Below, in pieces: positions 26,623 to 36,144 of a stretch of 64,000 nt of DNA. Source of the DNA: COMBO-56-21 sp963705355. Its GTDB lineage: Archaea; Thermoplasmatota; Thermoplasmata; UBA10834. Under the pieces are notes generated by a model that ran no database searches, was not told where the DNA came from, and was given only the letters and a program-made list of their open reading frames with translations. The translations under genes were made by a program, and so were the position numbers. Numbering within the stretch: position 1 is the first letter of the stretch; each line of letters begins with the position of its first letter. The stretch lies in the NCBI GenBank assembly GCA_963705355.1, contig OY970070.1:744001-808000 (forward strand), read 5' to 3'.

Positions 26623-27123
26623 ATGCTGAAGCAGTTGTTGAAGGACATGAAAGTCGTCCAGGCGGGCGAGTTCACGCTCGCGTCTGGGAAGAAGAGCAAC
26701 TATTTCGTGAACATCAAGCGCGCGAGCACAAACCCGCAAGTTCTGCGCGAGATAGGCAAAGCGATGGCGCCGTATGTGGGCGATGCCAAGATCGCGGGCA
26801 TGGCTCTGGGCGCAGTACCGCTGGCCGTGGCGGTCGCGCTTGAGACCAACAGGCCGTTCGTGATGGTCAGAAAGGAGCCAAAGGACCACGGGACCAAGGA
26901 GCTGATCGAGGGCGATGTTTCGCCGGGCGAGAAGTTCATCATTGTCGAGGACGTTGCCACGACTGGGGGGTCGACCTTGAAGGTGGTTTCAGCGCTCAGA
27001 GGGGTTGGCGCAAATGTGTCGAAAGCCGTTGTGGTTGTGGACAGACAGGAGGGCGCAAGAGAAATGCTCGCAGAGCACGGCATAGAGCTCATCTCACTGT
27101 TCACGGCGAAGGACCTCGCATGA
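26623..27123 (+). CDS. pyrE: Orotate phosphoribosyltransferase
   Basis: PyrE makes orotidine 5'-phosphate from orotate and PRPP. The PRPP-binding motif is present as IIVEDVATTGGST, together with VRKEPKDHGT and the N-terminal FTLASGKKSNYFV. I start at ATG 26623 because GGAGGGAGG precedes it; GTG 26605 would overlap carS. The 166-residue length is normal for archaeal PyrE. It overlaps udg by four bases. Confidence 0.95.
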   Translation: MLKQLLKDMKVVQAGEFTLASGKKSNYFVNIKRASTNPQVLREIGKAMAPYVGDAKIAGMALGAVPLAVAVALETNRPFVMVRKEPKDHGTKELIEGDVSPGEKFIIVEDVATTGGSTLKVVSALRGVGANVSKAVVVVDRQEGAREMLAEHGIELISLFTAKDLA

Positions 27124-27674
27124 CCTGTGGGAAAATCGACCTCGGCTGCACCAAGTGCCGCCTGTCTGAGAAGCGGACGCGGGTTGTCCCAGGCACCGGC
27201 CCCTGCGACTCGAGGATCGTCTTCATAGGAGAAGCGCCGGGAAAGGACGAGGACCTGCAGGGTGAGCCTTTCGTTGGCAGGGCGGGGAGAATTCTCGACC
27301 AGGCCGTTGAGGAAGCGGGTCTGACACGGTCCGATGTTTTCATCTCGAACATCGTCAAATGCAGGCCTCCGGACAACCGTAGACCAAGGATGGACGAAGT
27401 CAAGACCTGCACTTCGCTCTTCCTGGAATCCGAGATGAAGACGATTAGGCCGGTCGTGATTTGTGCGCTCGGTCAGACTGCTGCTGAGCACTTTCTTGGC
27501 CGAAAATGCAGGATGGGCAGCCTCGTTGGGCGAGAGTTCCCTGTGACAACCGCAGGAAGAGAGATCAGACTCTTCGTCGCTTACCACCCCGCCGCCTGCC
27601 TCTACCAAAGAAAGAGAATGGCCAAGTTCAAGAAGAGCATAAGGTCTAGTCTTGAAGCCGCGAGCCTTGAATGA
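27120..27674 (+). CDS. udg: Family-4 uracil-DNA glycosylase (4Fe-4S)
   Basis: This enzyme removes uracil from deaminated DNA. The 184-residue protein has cluster cysteines in CTKC (10, 13), IVKCRPP and VKTC, the active-site motif GEAPGKDED, and the C-terminal AYHPAA. It is the last gene of carS-pyrE-udg, overlapping the pyrE stop (ATGA). The N-terminal cysteine spacing and lack of a longer insert fit family 4 rather than family 5. Confidence 0.94.
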   Translation: MTCGKIDLGCTKCRLSEKRTRVVPGTGPCDSRIVFIGEAPGKDEDLQGEPFVGRAGRILDQAVEEAGLTRSDVFISNIVKCRPPDNRRPRMDEVKTCTSLFLESEMKTIRPVVICALGQTAAEHFLGRKCRMGSLVGREFPVTTAGREIRLFVAYHPAACLYQRKRMAKFKKSIRSSLEAASLE

Positions 27675-27729
27675 ATCCGATTCCTGCAATGAAACTTTAT
27701 TCTACCCTGCGCGCACTAATCCCCCAGCA

Positions 27730-29610
27730 ATGAATCGGTTGCGGCAAGCGACTCTTTCGTTCATTCTTCTCACGATGCTCTGCGGTCTTAACCCTGGCGT
27801 GGTCGGAACCACGGGATCTGCACATGCGGATACCACGTGGACGATCATGGTCTACATGGCCGACGATACGAGATCTCCGCTGCCTTGGGAGGACAACATC
27901 AACGCAATGGAGGCCGCGACGCAGGCTCCCGGCACCAGCATCCTCGCGCTAGTGGACCCGCCCGATACGGGGAATTCACAGATCCTGAAGATTGTTCAGG
28001 ACCCCGATCCACAGAGCGGCACGATCGTCTCTCCCGCAATCGATGACGGCCACGCGGTCATCCCCCTCGGCGGTGAGGTCAACATGGCGGATCCGGGCAC
28101 TTTGCAGGCCTTCATCGCTTTCGCCGTTGGAAGATACCCCGCGGCACATACAGTCCTAATCCTTTGGGGTCATGGCGGAGGATGGCGCGGCCTCTGCCAA
28201 GACGGCTCCGACCTTCTCACGCTCCCTGAGCTGAGGTCTGCACTGGCTTCCGCCACAACTGCCATGGGGCGACCCTTAGATCTGATTGCAGTTGACGCTT
28301 GTGCTGGAGCGACTTTCGAAATGCTGTACGAGCTCTTCGGCTACTCAGAATATCTCGTTGCATCAGAGAACAACGTGCCGTCCCAGGGCCTGCCTTATGC
28401 TCAGATCCTCAACGCCCTCGCGGCAGACACAGACCAGGGCTTGGAGCAGTTCAGCTCGAAGATTGTCCAGGACTACTTCGAATCGGCCTGGACAAGCTCG
28501 CCATATTCGACGACGATGGCCGCGTTCAATCTCTCCAGAATGCAGCCTGTGTTCGACCATCTCTCGGAGCTGTCCAGCATCGGGAACAAATACGAAGGGA
28601 TATTCCACTACTCGCTCAACGACGCCTTGGCACTGGCTGAGCAGTACGACACCGGATGGTATGTGGACTTTGGCGATCTCATGGACCGCCTCCAGGGATA
28701 CGATCACATGCCTCTGGAGGTTCGGACTCTCGCGATTGAGACGGCTCTTGCGTACAAAGCGAACATCATCAATTTCGCCAAGTTCGACAACCCCGACCCA
28801 GCAGACGGGATACACGTCGAACGCGCCAGCGGAGCCGTCATCTACGCGTCGAGTGGGTCCTTCCCAGATGATACCTACGGAGCTCTTCAAATCGCTGGAA
28901 CGCCTTGGTACAACTTCTCGGTGGCAACGCGAAGGACGGCGTTCACCAGCGAGAAGTGGCCGGGCCCGGTCCTGAACTATTCCGACTCGCCCTTGGACAA
29001 TGACACTCTCGCGGACTCGTTCACGCTCACATGGCCTGTGAGCCACTCGAGCGTCGATGCGTGGGTTTTCAGGCAAGAACCCGGAGGATCCGTTCTGTGC
29101 GAGAGGTTGACCTCGACTACGCAGGTCATTGAAGTCTCTGGGTTCATCGGCCACTTCCTTGTTGCCGCGAGCGCTTCTGATGGCGGCGTCGCGGTCACCT
29201 ACGACGAACTCAGGGCCACTCTTCACGGGACGGCCCAACTGACGGTTCTTGTGATGAATGGCGGGCGCCTCTCGCAGAGCACCTATGAGGTGCAAATTGC
29301 TGCGGTGAACTACACGCGGTTCCTCACTGCACCGAACGGAGTGCTAAGGACGAATCTCTCGATTCCGACTGATGTGGATATCGGAGACATGATAGTCGTC
29401 CAGGTCAGGAGTCCGGGGTCGGAGAGGGTTCTCGGGAGCACGTACGTCGTCGTACAGCCGACTAGTACGATTACCGAAGTTGATGTGTTCTCGCCAAAAG
29501 AGAACGATTCTGGAACCTTCGTTCTGATCTTCTTTTCGGTACTGCCCGGGCTTCTAGTCCTCCTATTCGCGCTGTTGATGCACCGGGAGCATGCTCTGCA
29601 GAAGGGCTAG
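27730..29610 (+). CDS. Secreted, membrane-anchored clostripain-family (C11) peptidase
   Basis: This 626-residue protein has an N-terminal signal-like segment (residues 1-34) and a C-terminal hydrophobic anchor (VLIFFSVLPGLLVLLFALL) followed by a short basic tail, so the body should face outside. The C11 fold begins with WTIMVYMADD. The catalytic pair is His148 in LWGHGGGW and Cys191 in VDACAGATFEM. The C-terminal third is beta-rich and may be an Ig-like stalk. Family members cut after Arg or Lys. It is unlinked to the udg operon apart from proximity. Confidence 0.88.
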   Translation: MNRLRQATLSFILLTMLCGLNPGVVGTTGSAHADTTWTIMVYMADDTRSPLPWEDNINAMEAATQAPGTSILALVDPPDTGNSQILKIVQDPDPQSGTIVSPAIDDGHAVIPLGGEVNMADPGTLQAFIAFAVGRYPAAHTVLILWGHGGGWRGLCQDGSDLLTLPELRSALASATTAMGRPLDLIAVDACAGATFEMLYELFGYSEYLVASENNVPSQGLPYAQILNALAADTDQGLEQFSSKIVQDYFESAWTSSPYSTTMAAFNLSRMQPVFDHLSELSSIGNKYEGIFHYSLNDALALAEQYDTGWYVDFGDLMDRLQGYDHMPLEVRTLAIETALAYKANIINFAKFDNPDPADGIHVERASGAVIYASSGSFPDDTYGALQIAGTPWYNFSVATRRTAFTSEKWPGPVLNYSDSPLDNDTLADSFTLTWPVSHSSVDAWVFRQEPGGSVLCERLTSTTQVIEVSGFIGHFLVAASASDGGVAVTYDELRATLHGTAQLTVLVMNGGRLSQSTYEVQIAAVNYTRFLTAPNGVLRTNLSIPTDVDIGDMIVVQVRSPGSERVLGSTYVVVQPTSTITEVDVFSPKENDSGTFVLIFFSVLPGLLVLLFALLMHREHALQKG

Positions 29611-29614
29611 GAAC

Positions 29615-30286
29615 TCAGAATCTTTTCTTGAAAAGGTATTTGAGGTTCCCGAAGCCATCGTTCCAGGAGCTCAGCTTCACGTCGCCGACTCGAACACGGT
29701 AGGTTATGGGCACTTCGACGGCCCTCGATTTCTTGAACGCCTCGATCTTGATCTCCTCTGAGAGGGCCATCCAGTCGCTCTCCAACTCGAAGCCCTCCAG
29801 GATGGACCTTCGGAAGACCCACATTCCGCTCTGCGAGTCCTTGACCTTGATTCTGAATAGGAAACGAGCAGTGGCAGAGAGCACCCAGTTCCCGAATCTG
29901 TGCTTGGCGCCCATGGCGCCCTTCTCCATCTTCCCGAACCTATTGGTCGTTATGAAGTCAAGACCTTTGCTTTCGAGCAGATCGACAAGCCCGGGGATCT
30001 CGGAGGCAGGATACGTCATGTCCGCATCCAACGTCGCAATGAACTCTCCGGTGGCTCGCTCAAATCCCGTCTTGTAGGCTCTGCCATACCCCCGTCTGGG
30101 CTCGTCGATCAACATCGCCCCATGTTCCACGGCGATCTCCTTCGTTCGGTCTTTGGAATTAGTGTCCACGACGAGGATCTCGTGAGGCCTCGGCCCGAGG
30201 GCCTTTCTGACCTCTTCGATCACGAATTCTATGCTCTTTTCCTCGTTCATGGTCGGGATGATGACCGATACCTTGCCAGTCCCCAA
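29615..30286 (-). CDS. Glycosyltransferase family 2, dolichol-phosphate-sugar type
   Basis: This soluble GT-A transferase has 223 residues. It has VSVIIPTMNEEKSI at the start, the donor-binding DTNSKDRT, and the metal-binding DADMTYP. The sequence is closest in style to DPM1-like enzymes that load a sugar onto a polyprenyl phosphate, without the C-terminal membrane segments of some relatives. It lies four bases after the next GT2 gene in the same direction and belongs to the glycan cassette. Confidence 0.9.
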   Translation of the reverse strand: MGTGKVSVIIPTMNEEKSIEFVIEEVRKALGPRPHEILVVDTNSKDRTKEIAVEHGAMLIDEPRRGYGRAYKTGFERATGEFIATLDADMTYPASEIPGLVDLLESKGLDFITTNRFGKMEKGAMGAKHRFGNWVLSATARFLFRIKVKDSQSGMWVFRRSILEGFELESDWMALSEEIKIEAFKKSRAVEVPITYRVRVGDVKLSSWNDGFGNLKYLFKKRF

Positions 30287-30290
30287 GCCA

Positions 30291-31124
30291 TCATCTCCCC
30301 GGGAACACTAGCTGGAAACGCCTCGGTCTCTTCCCCGCAGGCGTCCTGTAAGGCGACCTCTCGTAGAACTTGCAGACCAAGTACCCAATGATAGCGCAGG
30401 CCAGCCTGGCATACGCCCAAAACGACTTCGATGTCTCGAACAGTCGCTGGGGCTTGTAGCTCGGCCAGAGCCTCCCGTGCTTCATCGTGAGCTGTTTCCT
30501 GCCCCAGCCGTTCCAGAAAGCTTGCTTGAGGAACTTGACGAAACTGTCCTTCATCCTGTGGTAGACAATCGCGTCCTCATTGTATCCGAGCGTGTAGCCC
30601 ATCGAGACCGCTCTGTAGTTCAGATCTATGTCCTCGGCGGTCACGAACCACGGGTCGAATCCCACGACATCGTCCAGTACCTTTCGCTTCCAGGCCATGT
30701 TTGCGCTGGGATACGAGATGTCCATACCCCGATGGTAGAGCTCCACGCGATCCAGTCCCTGGAACGCGTGGTAGCCGATGTTGATCGTCTTGCCCGCGGC
30801 GATATCCTTCTCTTTGAGCGTCTTCCGCAGTTCCTTTAGCCAGAAGGGGTTCGCGATGCAGTCCCCGCCGATGGTCGCAATCGCATCGCCCTTGGCCTTC
30901 ATGATGCCGAAGTTCGTGCTTTCGCCGCGCGTGCCCGGCTTGTTGTACAGCTCGATCTCAGGGTGCGCCTCCATGTACTTCTTGATGACATCGACTGTGC
31001 CATCCCAGCTGCCAGCGTCGACGATTATTATGACGAAGGGCTTCTCCTGAGTGACGAGGCTGTCCAGGAGGTCCCTTATGTGGCGCTTCTCGTTCAGGAG
31101 GTTCAGGACGATGCTTATCATCAT
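30291..31124 (-). CDS. Glycosyltransferase family 2
   Basis: This GT-A transferase of about 277 residues has the N-terminal ISIVLNLLNEKRHIRDLLDS, DAGSWDGT for donor binding, and GGDCIANP at the DxD position. A hydrophobic segment near the C-terminus (YARLACAIIGYLVCKF) may tether it to the membrane. I start at the ATG at 31124; ATG 31157 is an alternative. Neither has a strong ribosome site. The gene follows the UDP-sugar dehydrogenase on the same strand and likely uses a sugar made by it. Confidence 0.87.
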   Translation of the reverse strand: MMISIVLNLLNEKRHIRDLLDSLVTQEKPFVIIIVDAGSWDGTVDVIKKYMEAHPEIELYNKPGTRGESTNFGIMKAKGDAIATIGGDCIANPFWLKELRKTLKEKDIAAGKTINIGYHAFQGLDRVELYHRGMDISYPSANMAWKRKVLDDVVGFDPWFVTAEDIDLNYRAVSMGYTLGYNEDAIVYHRMKDSFVKFLKQAFWNGWGRKQLTMKHGRLWPSYKPQRLFETSKSFWAYARLACAIIGYLVCKFYERSPYRTPAGKRPRRFQLVFPGR

Positions 31125-31182
31125 GGTATTGACGCCTTGTGAAAACGTTTGCTCCATATTATGATTTGCAGGTGCTCCCGGC

Positions 31183-32505
31183 CTATTCCCGGCGAGCCAG
31201 TCCGTATCCGATGCCCAAGTACCGCGCCCCGGCCGCCTTGACAAGCTCGGGGTCGAGACACCTGCGGCCGTCGACTATGACGGCCCGCTTCATCTTGGAG
31301 AACTCCGCCTTCCCGAGCTTTCTGAACTCGGGCCAATCCGCCTGGATGATGCACCCGTCCGCGCCATCCAAACACTCCGCCGCCGATCGGGCGTATCTTA
31401 TCGTGGGCATGATCTTGATGAAGCTCTCCATGGCCATGGGGTCGAATGCCACTACATTCGCGCCTCTGGCCAGCAGCTCGATCACTAGCGGAAGGGCACG
31501 AGTCTCCCTTATGTCGTCGACGCCCCCTTTGAAGGAGAGACCAAGGACCGCGACACGCTTGCCACGTACGGGCCCTATCGCCGTCTCCAGAAGCTCGATG
31601 CCCTCGATCGGCTGACGGCTGTTTATCGCAAGGAGGGCGGAGAGCAATCTGGAGCTGTAACCTTCTGAGCGTGCCCTGTCCCTCAGAGCCTTGACGTCTT
31701 TCGGCAGGCAGCTTCCCCCGAACCCGAGGCCGGGCTTGAGAAAAAGCGGCCCTATCCTGGGGTCCAGGCCCACTGCCTTCAACACGTGTTCCGAGTCGAT
31801 CCCGAATCTGACACACATGTTCGCGATATCGTTAGAATATGAGATCTTCGTGGCGAGGAACGAGTTGGATGCATACTTGATCATCTCGGCTGATCTCAGA
31901 TCGGTTCTGATCTTTGGGGAATCGATGGGTTCGTACAGCTTCATCAGTAGGTCTCCAGCGCGCCTGTCCGCACACCCAACGATGATTCTGGACGGCTCCA
32001 TGCTGTCCCGGAGCGCGCTCCCTTCCTGAAGGAATTCGGGGTTCATGCAAAGGCCGAAGTCAGTACCCGATCTCTTCCCTGACGTGTCTTCGAGAATCGG
32101 CCCGACGACTGAATCGGTAGTCGATGGAACGACCGTGCTCTTCATCACTATGACTTTGTAATCTTTGGAGTTCCGCAAAGCCTTACCCACGCTTCTGGTC
32201 GCGACCTTGACAGGGCGAATGTCGATTCGCCCGGAGGGCAGCGATGGAGTCTGAACGCATATGAAAACGAAGTTGGCGTCTGCGACGGCAGATAGGGCGT
32301 CTCTAACGGCCCTGAGTCGGCCGGCCTTGACCAGCTTCGCGAGCTCCTTCTCAAGCGGCGGTTCAAAGAACGGCAGCTTCCCGGAGTTCACCATTTTGAC
32401 CCGAGCACTGTCGATATCGGCGCATAGGACCGCATGACCTAGCTTCCCGAACATCACCGCCGTGGCGAGCCCGACATAGCCGGCGCCTATGACACATATC
32501 CTCAT
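31183..32505 (-). CDS. UDP-sugar 6-dehydrogenase (Ugd/WbpA type)
   Basis: This NAD-dependent enzyme oxidises the C6 hydroxyl of a UDP-hexose to a uronate in two steps. The 440-residue protein has the N-terminal GAGYVGLATAV, the middle segment with MNPEFLQEGSA, and the catalytic Cys266 in GFGGSCLPKD, then the C-terminal substrate domain. Whether the substrate is UDP-glucose or UDP-GlcNAc cannot be read from sequence. The nearby WbpB/D/E-like genes favour the latter; galU favours the former. It is divergent from galU. Confidence 0.92.
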   Translation of the reverse strand: MRICVIGAGYVGLATAVMFGKLGHAVLCADIDSARVKMVNSGKLPFFEPPLEKELAKLVKAGRLRAVRDALSAVADANFVFICVQTPSLPSGRIDIRPVKVATRSVGKALRNSKDYKVIVMKSTVVPSTTDSVVGPILEDTSGKRSGTDFGLCMNPEFLQEGSALRDSMEPSRIIVGCADRRAGDLLMKLYEPIDSPKIRTDLRSAEMIKYASNSFLATKISYSNDIANMCVRFGIDSEHVLKAVGLDPRIGPLFLKPGLGFGGSCLPKDVKALRDRARSEGYSSRLLSALLAINSRQPIEGIELLETAIGPVRGKRVAVLGLSFKGGVDDIRETRALPLVIELLARGANVVAFDPMAMESFIKIMPTIRYARSAAECLDGADGCIIQADWPEFRKLGKAEFSKMKRAVIVDGRRCLDPELVKAAGARYLGIGYGLARRE

Positions 32506-32571
32506 TGGTCCTTGAACTGGCAGGAGTCATAATAACTCTTCTGCTGTTCCGTGTCTGAGCGCCGGCAAAGG

Positions 32572-32579
32572 ATTATATT
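32572..32579 (+). promoter_or_regulatory. TATA box of galU
   Basis: ATTATATT is centred about 27 bases before the galU ATG at 32603; the message should be leaderless. Confidence 0.6.
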
Positions 32580-32602
32580 CACACCAGCCCTTCAATCGGC
32601 AA

Positions 32603-33463
32603 ATGAAAGTGGTGATACCCGCAGCGGGCCTCGGAATAAGGTTCCTGCCGGCGACCAAAGCGCAGCCCAAGGAGATGCTCCCCGTCGTCGACAAACCGGC
32701 GATACAATACGTCGTCGAAGAGGCGGTCGCTTCGGGGATGACGGACATAATCATGATCACGGGAAGGGGCAAGAGGGCAATCGAAGACCACTTCGACAAG
32801 TCCTACGAGCTGGAGCATAAGCTGAGGGAATCAGGAAACTCCGAGGCGCTGTCCGAGGTGCAGAGGATCGCCTCGATGGCGGATATATTCTACATCCGCC
32901 AGAAGGAGCAGCTCGGCCTCGGCCACGCGATCCTGTGCGCCAAGAAGCACGTGGGGAACGAGCCGTTCGCAGTCATGCTCGGAGACGACATAGTCGTCAA
33001 CGAGCGCCCTTGCATAGGCCAGCTGGTAGAGGTCTTCGACGAGATGCACTCGTCTGTTGTCGGTGTCGAGCAGGTTCCCAAATCGAGGATCCACAGATAC
33101 GGGGTAATCAAGGGCAAGAAGGTCAGGGATGAGATCTACAAGGTCTATGATCTCGTGGAGAAGCCGTCGCCCGAGGAGGCGCCTTCGGACCTTGCCATAA
33201 TCGGCAGGTATGTCTTCCAGCCGGAGATATTCTCGTTCCTCGAGAAGATAGGACCCGGCAAGAACGGGGAATACCAGCTGACCGATGCGATGAGGCTCCT
33301 CTGCCACAAGAAGGGGCTGTACGGCCTGCGGTTCAAGGGCAGGCGGTTCGACATAGGCAGCAAGGCTGATTGGGTCAAGGCAACGATTGCCCTGAGCTTG
33401 GAGAGAGAGGACCTCGCGGACGAGCTCAAGGGGATCCATGAGATATTCGACAAGAGGCACTGA
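32603..33463 (+). CDS. galU: UTP-glucose-1-phosphate uridylyltransferase
   Basis: GalU makes UDP-glucose from UTP and glucose 1-phosphate. The 286-residue protein has the nucleotide-binding AAGLGIRFLPATKAQPKEML at its start, GLGHAILCAKKHVG, the metal site MLGDDI, and EKPSPEEAPS. The length and motifs match GalU rather than RmlA. It begins the rightward half of the glycan cassette and probably supplies the dehydrogenase next to it. Confidence 0.94.
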   Translation: MKVVIPAAGLGIRFLPATKAQPKEMLPVVDKPAIQYVVEEAVASGMTDIIMITGRGKRAIEDHFDKSYELEHKLRESGNSEALSEVQRIASMADIFYIRQKEQLGLGHAILCAKKHVGNEPFAVMLGDDIVVNERPCIGQLVEVFDEMHSSVVGVEQVPKSRIHRYGVIKGKKVRDEIYKVYDLVEKPSPEEAPSDLAIIGRYVFQPEIFSFLEKIGPGKNGEYQLTDAMRLLCHKKGLYGLRFKGRRFDIGSKADWVKATIALSLEREDLADELKGIHEIFDKRH

Positions 33464-33555
33464 TACCTGGATGAGTCACCAATGTTCCTGCCTCCGCCAT
33501 AATCTATTATAGCTACATCGGGATTCCGCAGTCAGAGGTCCTATCCTTGAGGCTG

Positions 33556-34041
33556 ATGGCTAAGTACTACAGGATAGAGGATTCGGAGATCGGAGAGGAC
33601 AGCATAGTCCGAGACTACGTGAATCTCTACGGCTGCAAGATTGGCAAGGGCTGCAGGATTGCGGCATACGCGGAGATACAGCGCGGAGTCACGATAGGCG
33701 ACAGATGCAAGGTTGAGGCTTTCGCATTCATCCCCACGGGTGTCACGATTGAAGACGAAGTCTTCATCGGTCCCCACGCATGCTTCACGAACGACAGGGC
33801 CCCCAAGGCGGTCGGCGACTGGGAGGTCATCCCGACATTAGTGAAGAAGGGAGCGGCCATAGGGGCGAATGCGACCATCATCTGCGGGGTCACGGTAGGC
33901 GAGAACGCGCTGGTGGCAGCAGGCGCTGTTGTAACCAAGGATGTCCCCGCACACGCCATCGTCGCAGGAGTCCCGGCCAGGAAGATCGGTTCGAGGAGAT
34001 CTGGCAAGGAGAAATCGAACAGAGGAAGGGATAGGAAATGA
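33556..34041 (+). CDS. Hexapeptide N-acetyltransferase, WbpD/WlbB-like
   Basis: This left-handed beta-helix acetyltransferase has 161 residues. Repeats such as IGDRCKVEAFAFIPTGV and VGENALVAAGAVVTKDVP are clear, and HACFTNDRAPKA matches the loop of UDP-2-acetamido-3-amino-uronate N-acetyltransferases. It overlaps the aminotransferase by four bases, and an oxidoreductase follows, the same trio that makes 2,3-diacetamido-2,3-dideoxy uronic acids in bacteria. ATG 33556 is chosen over the upstream TTG at 33547. Confidence 0.88.
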   Translation: MAKYYRIEDSEIGEDSIVRDYVNLYGCKIGKGCRIAAYAEIQRGVTIGDRCKVEAFAFIPTGVTIEDEVFIGPHACFTNDRAPKAVGDWEVIPTLVKKGAAIGANATIICGVTVGENALVAAGAVVTKDVPAHAIVAGVPARKIGSRRSGKEKSNRGRDRK

Positions 34042-35138
34042 AGGTCCCAATCGCCCAGCCAGTCATGACCGAGAAGATGATAGAGGCTGCAGTGAACGCC
34101 TACAGGAACGAGAGGCTGACGCTCGGAGAGAGCGTCTTCAAGTTCGAAGAGGCCTTCGCGAGGATGTGTGGGACGAAGTTCGCTGTGGCCGTCAGCTCAG
34201 GGACTGCGGCGCTCCAGCTCGCGCTCCAGGCCAACGGATTCAAGGCCGGGGACAAAGTAGTGGCGCCCGCGATGTCTTTCGTCGCCACGACGAACTCGTT
34301 CGTCCCCTTCGGGGGCGTGCCAGTCTTTGCAGACGTACTGGAGAAAGACTACACAATCGACCCCGCGAAGCTGAAGGCCGTAATCGACAGCAAGACGAAG
34401 GCAGTCATACCAGTGCACCTCTACGGCCATATCGCGGCGATGGACGAGATCATCGACCTTGCGAAGAGGAACAACTTGGTCGTCATCGAGGACGCGTGCC
34501 AGGCCCATGGTGCTGTCTACAGGGGCAGGAAGGCGGGGAGCCTGGGGCACGCCGGCTGCTTCTCGTTCTACCCCACCAAGAACATGCACGTGGGCGGCGA
34601 CGGCGGCATGATAACCACGAGCGACGACAAGGTCGCCGATGCATGCGCCCGGATGAGGCACTGTGGCCGCAAGAAGGGGAGCAACTACGAGCACGACATC
34701 ATAGGCTACACTTACAGGCTCAACTCTGCCAACGCGGCGATAGGCCTCGAGCAGCTCAAGATGCTGCCCGAGTGGAACGACAAGCGGCGTGCGGCGGCAA
34801 GGGCGTACGATCAGATGCTGAAAGGGGTCGGAGACATCGTCCTGCCCCCTTCGCCGACAGGTGATATCGCCCCCGTCTACCATCTGTACACCCTCAGGAC
34901 GAAGAAGAGGTACGAGCTGAAGGCGCACCTCGAGAGCAAGGGCGTTGGCGTGGGCCTCAACTACGAGATACCCATCCACCTGCAACCCGTCTACAGGCAG
35001 ATGTTCGGCTTCAAGGAGGGCATGCTGCCCGTGACCGAGAAGTGCTGCAGGGAGGTCATCGCCATCCCGATATTCGCGGACATCACGGCCGAGCAGACCA
35101 AATACGTCGTCGAATGCGTCAGGGAGTTCTACGGGTAG
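34038..35138 (+). CDS. DegT/DnrJ/EryC1 sugar aminotransferase, WbpE-like
   Basis: This PLP enzyme of 366 residues transfers an amino group to a keto sugar nucleotide. The PLP lysine is K181 in FSFYPTKNMHVGG. The substrate loop VVSSGTAALQL-type motif appears as AVSSGTAALQLAL, and VIEDACQAHGA carries the PLP-ring Asp. It overlaps the acetyltransferase start to stop (ATGA) and is six bases from the oxidoreductase, so all three form one operon. Confidence 0.93.
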   Translation: MKVPIAQPVMTEKMIEAAVNAYRNERLTLGESVFKFEEAFARMCGTKFAVAVSSGTAALQLALQANGFKAGDKVVAPAMSFVATTNSFVPFGGVPVFADVLEKDYTIDPAKLKAVIDSKTKAVIPVHLYGHIAAMDEIIDLAKRNNLVVIEDACQAHGAVYRGRKAGSLGHAGCFSFYPTKNMHVGGDGGMITTSDDKVADACARMRHCGRKKGSNYEHDIIGYTYRLNSANAAIGLEQLKMLPEWNDKRRAAARAYDQMLKGVGDIVLPPSPTGDIAPVYHLYTLRTKKRYELKAHLESKGVGVGLNYEIPIHLQPVYRQMFGFKEGMLPVTEKCCREVIAIPIFADITAEQTKYVVECVREFYG

Positions 35139-35144
35139 ATTTGC

Positions 35145-36095
35145 ATGGCGAAGTTCAACCTCGGAGTCATTGGCGTAGGGTATTGGGGCAGGAAGATTGT
35201 TGACGAGTACACGAAGGTGGAGGAGGTCAACCTCATTGGGGTCTCTGACCTAGATGAGAAGAACCTCGCGTTCTGCAGCGAGAGGTACGGGGTGAAGCAG
35301 GGATACACAGACTACAGGCAGCTCCTGGCCCGGAAAGAACTCCACGCGGTCAACATCTGCACGCCCAACCAGATACACTACAGGATAACAAAGGACGCAC
35401 TGGAGGCGGGCAAGCACGTGCTAGTCGAGAAGCCGATCACCCTGAACTCGAAGGAAGGCAAAGAGCTCGTAAACCTGGCCCAGAAGAGCAAGCTCACGCT
35501 GTCGGTCGGCCACATCTTCAGGTTCAACAACGCTCTCGCAGAGGTCAGGCGGATGATCAAGGATGAGAACTACTTCGGGAGGCTCTTCCTGATGGAATGC
35601 AGTTGGCTGAACCTAGAGAAGGCATTCCCGGACAGGGACATCCTCTTCGACCTCGCCCCCCACATGTTCGATATTCAGAACTACCTCACGGATCAATGGC
35701 CTGTCGAGATAAGCTGTACTGGTGGGGCTTTCAGACGGAAAGAGGGAGAGGAAACCGCCTACGTGACTGCGAAGTTCAGGGACGGCATGATCGCGATGTC
35801 GAACATCAGCTGGCTCGTGCCGAAGAAGACGAGACAGATATTCATCGCGGGCGAGACGAAGTCGGCAATGATCGATGCCGTCGCACAGAAGATAACAGTC
35901 TACGAGAGCGGCTATGTCAAGGACTTGCCGATCCATCCGAACAACACCATAAGGGACGAGCTCGTACATTTCGTCAAGTCCTTCAGCGACCCAGCGACGG
36001 AAACGCGCAACAGCGGGGCCATCGGGGTCAGGACGGTCGAGCTCATAGAGGCGGCCAAGCTCTCGATGCGCGAGGGAAGATCAATAAAGGTCTGA
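35145..36095 (+). CDS. Gfo/Idh/MocA oxidoreductase, WbpB-like
   Basis: This NAD(P)-dependent sugar oxidoreductase has 316 residues. The Rossmann motif GVIGVGYWGRKIVDEY is at the start, the conserved EKPITLNSKEG follows near residue 95, and the C-terminal catalytic beta-sheet contains DLAPHMFDI. In context it would oxidise the 3-hydroxyl of a UDP-uronate to give the 3-keto substrate of the aminotransferase just upstream. Confidence 0.9.
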   Translation: MAKFNLGVIGVGYWGRKIVDEYTKVEEVNLIGVSDLDEKNLAFCSERYGVKQGYTDYRQLLARKELHAVNICTPNQIHYRITKDALEAGKHVLVEKPITLNSKEGKELVNLAQKSKLTLSVGHIFRFNNALAEVRRMIKDENYFGRLFLMECSWLNLEKAFPDRDILFDLAPHMFDIQNYLTDQWPVEISCTGGAFRRKEGEETAYVTAKFRDGMIAMSNISWLVPKKTRQIFIAGETKSAMIDAVAQKITVYESGYVKDLPIHPNNTIRDELVHFVKSFSDPATETRNSGAIGVRTVELIEAAKLSMREGRSIKV

Positions 36096-36113
36096 TCAGG
36101 CACACGGATGCCA

Positions 36114-36121
36114 TTTTATAG
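36114..36121 (+). promoter_or_regulatory. TATA box of the GT4 gene
   Basis: TTTTATAG is centred 27 bases before the ATG at 36145, predicting a leaderless transcript separate from the operon before it. Confidence 0.55.
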
Positions 36122-36144
36122 CCGTCCGGTGGATTCACTGGACG

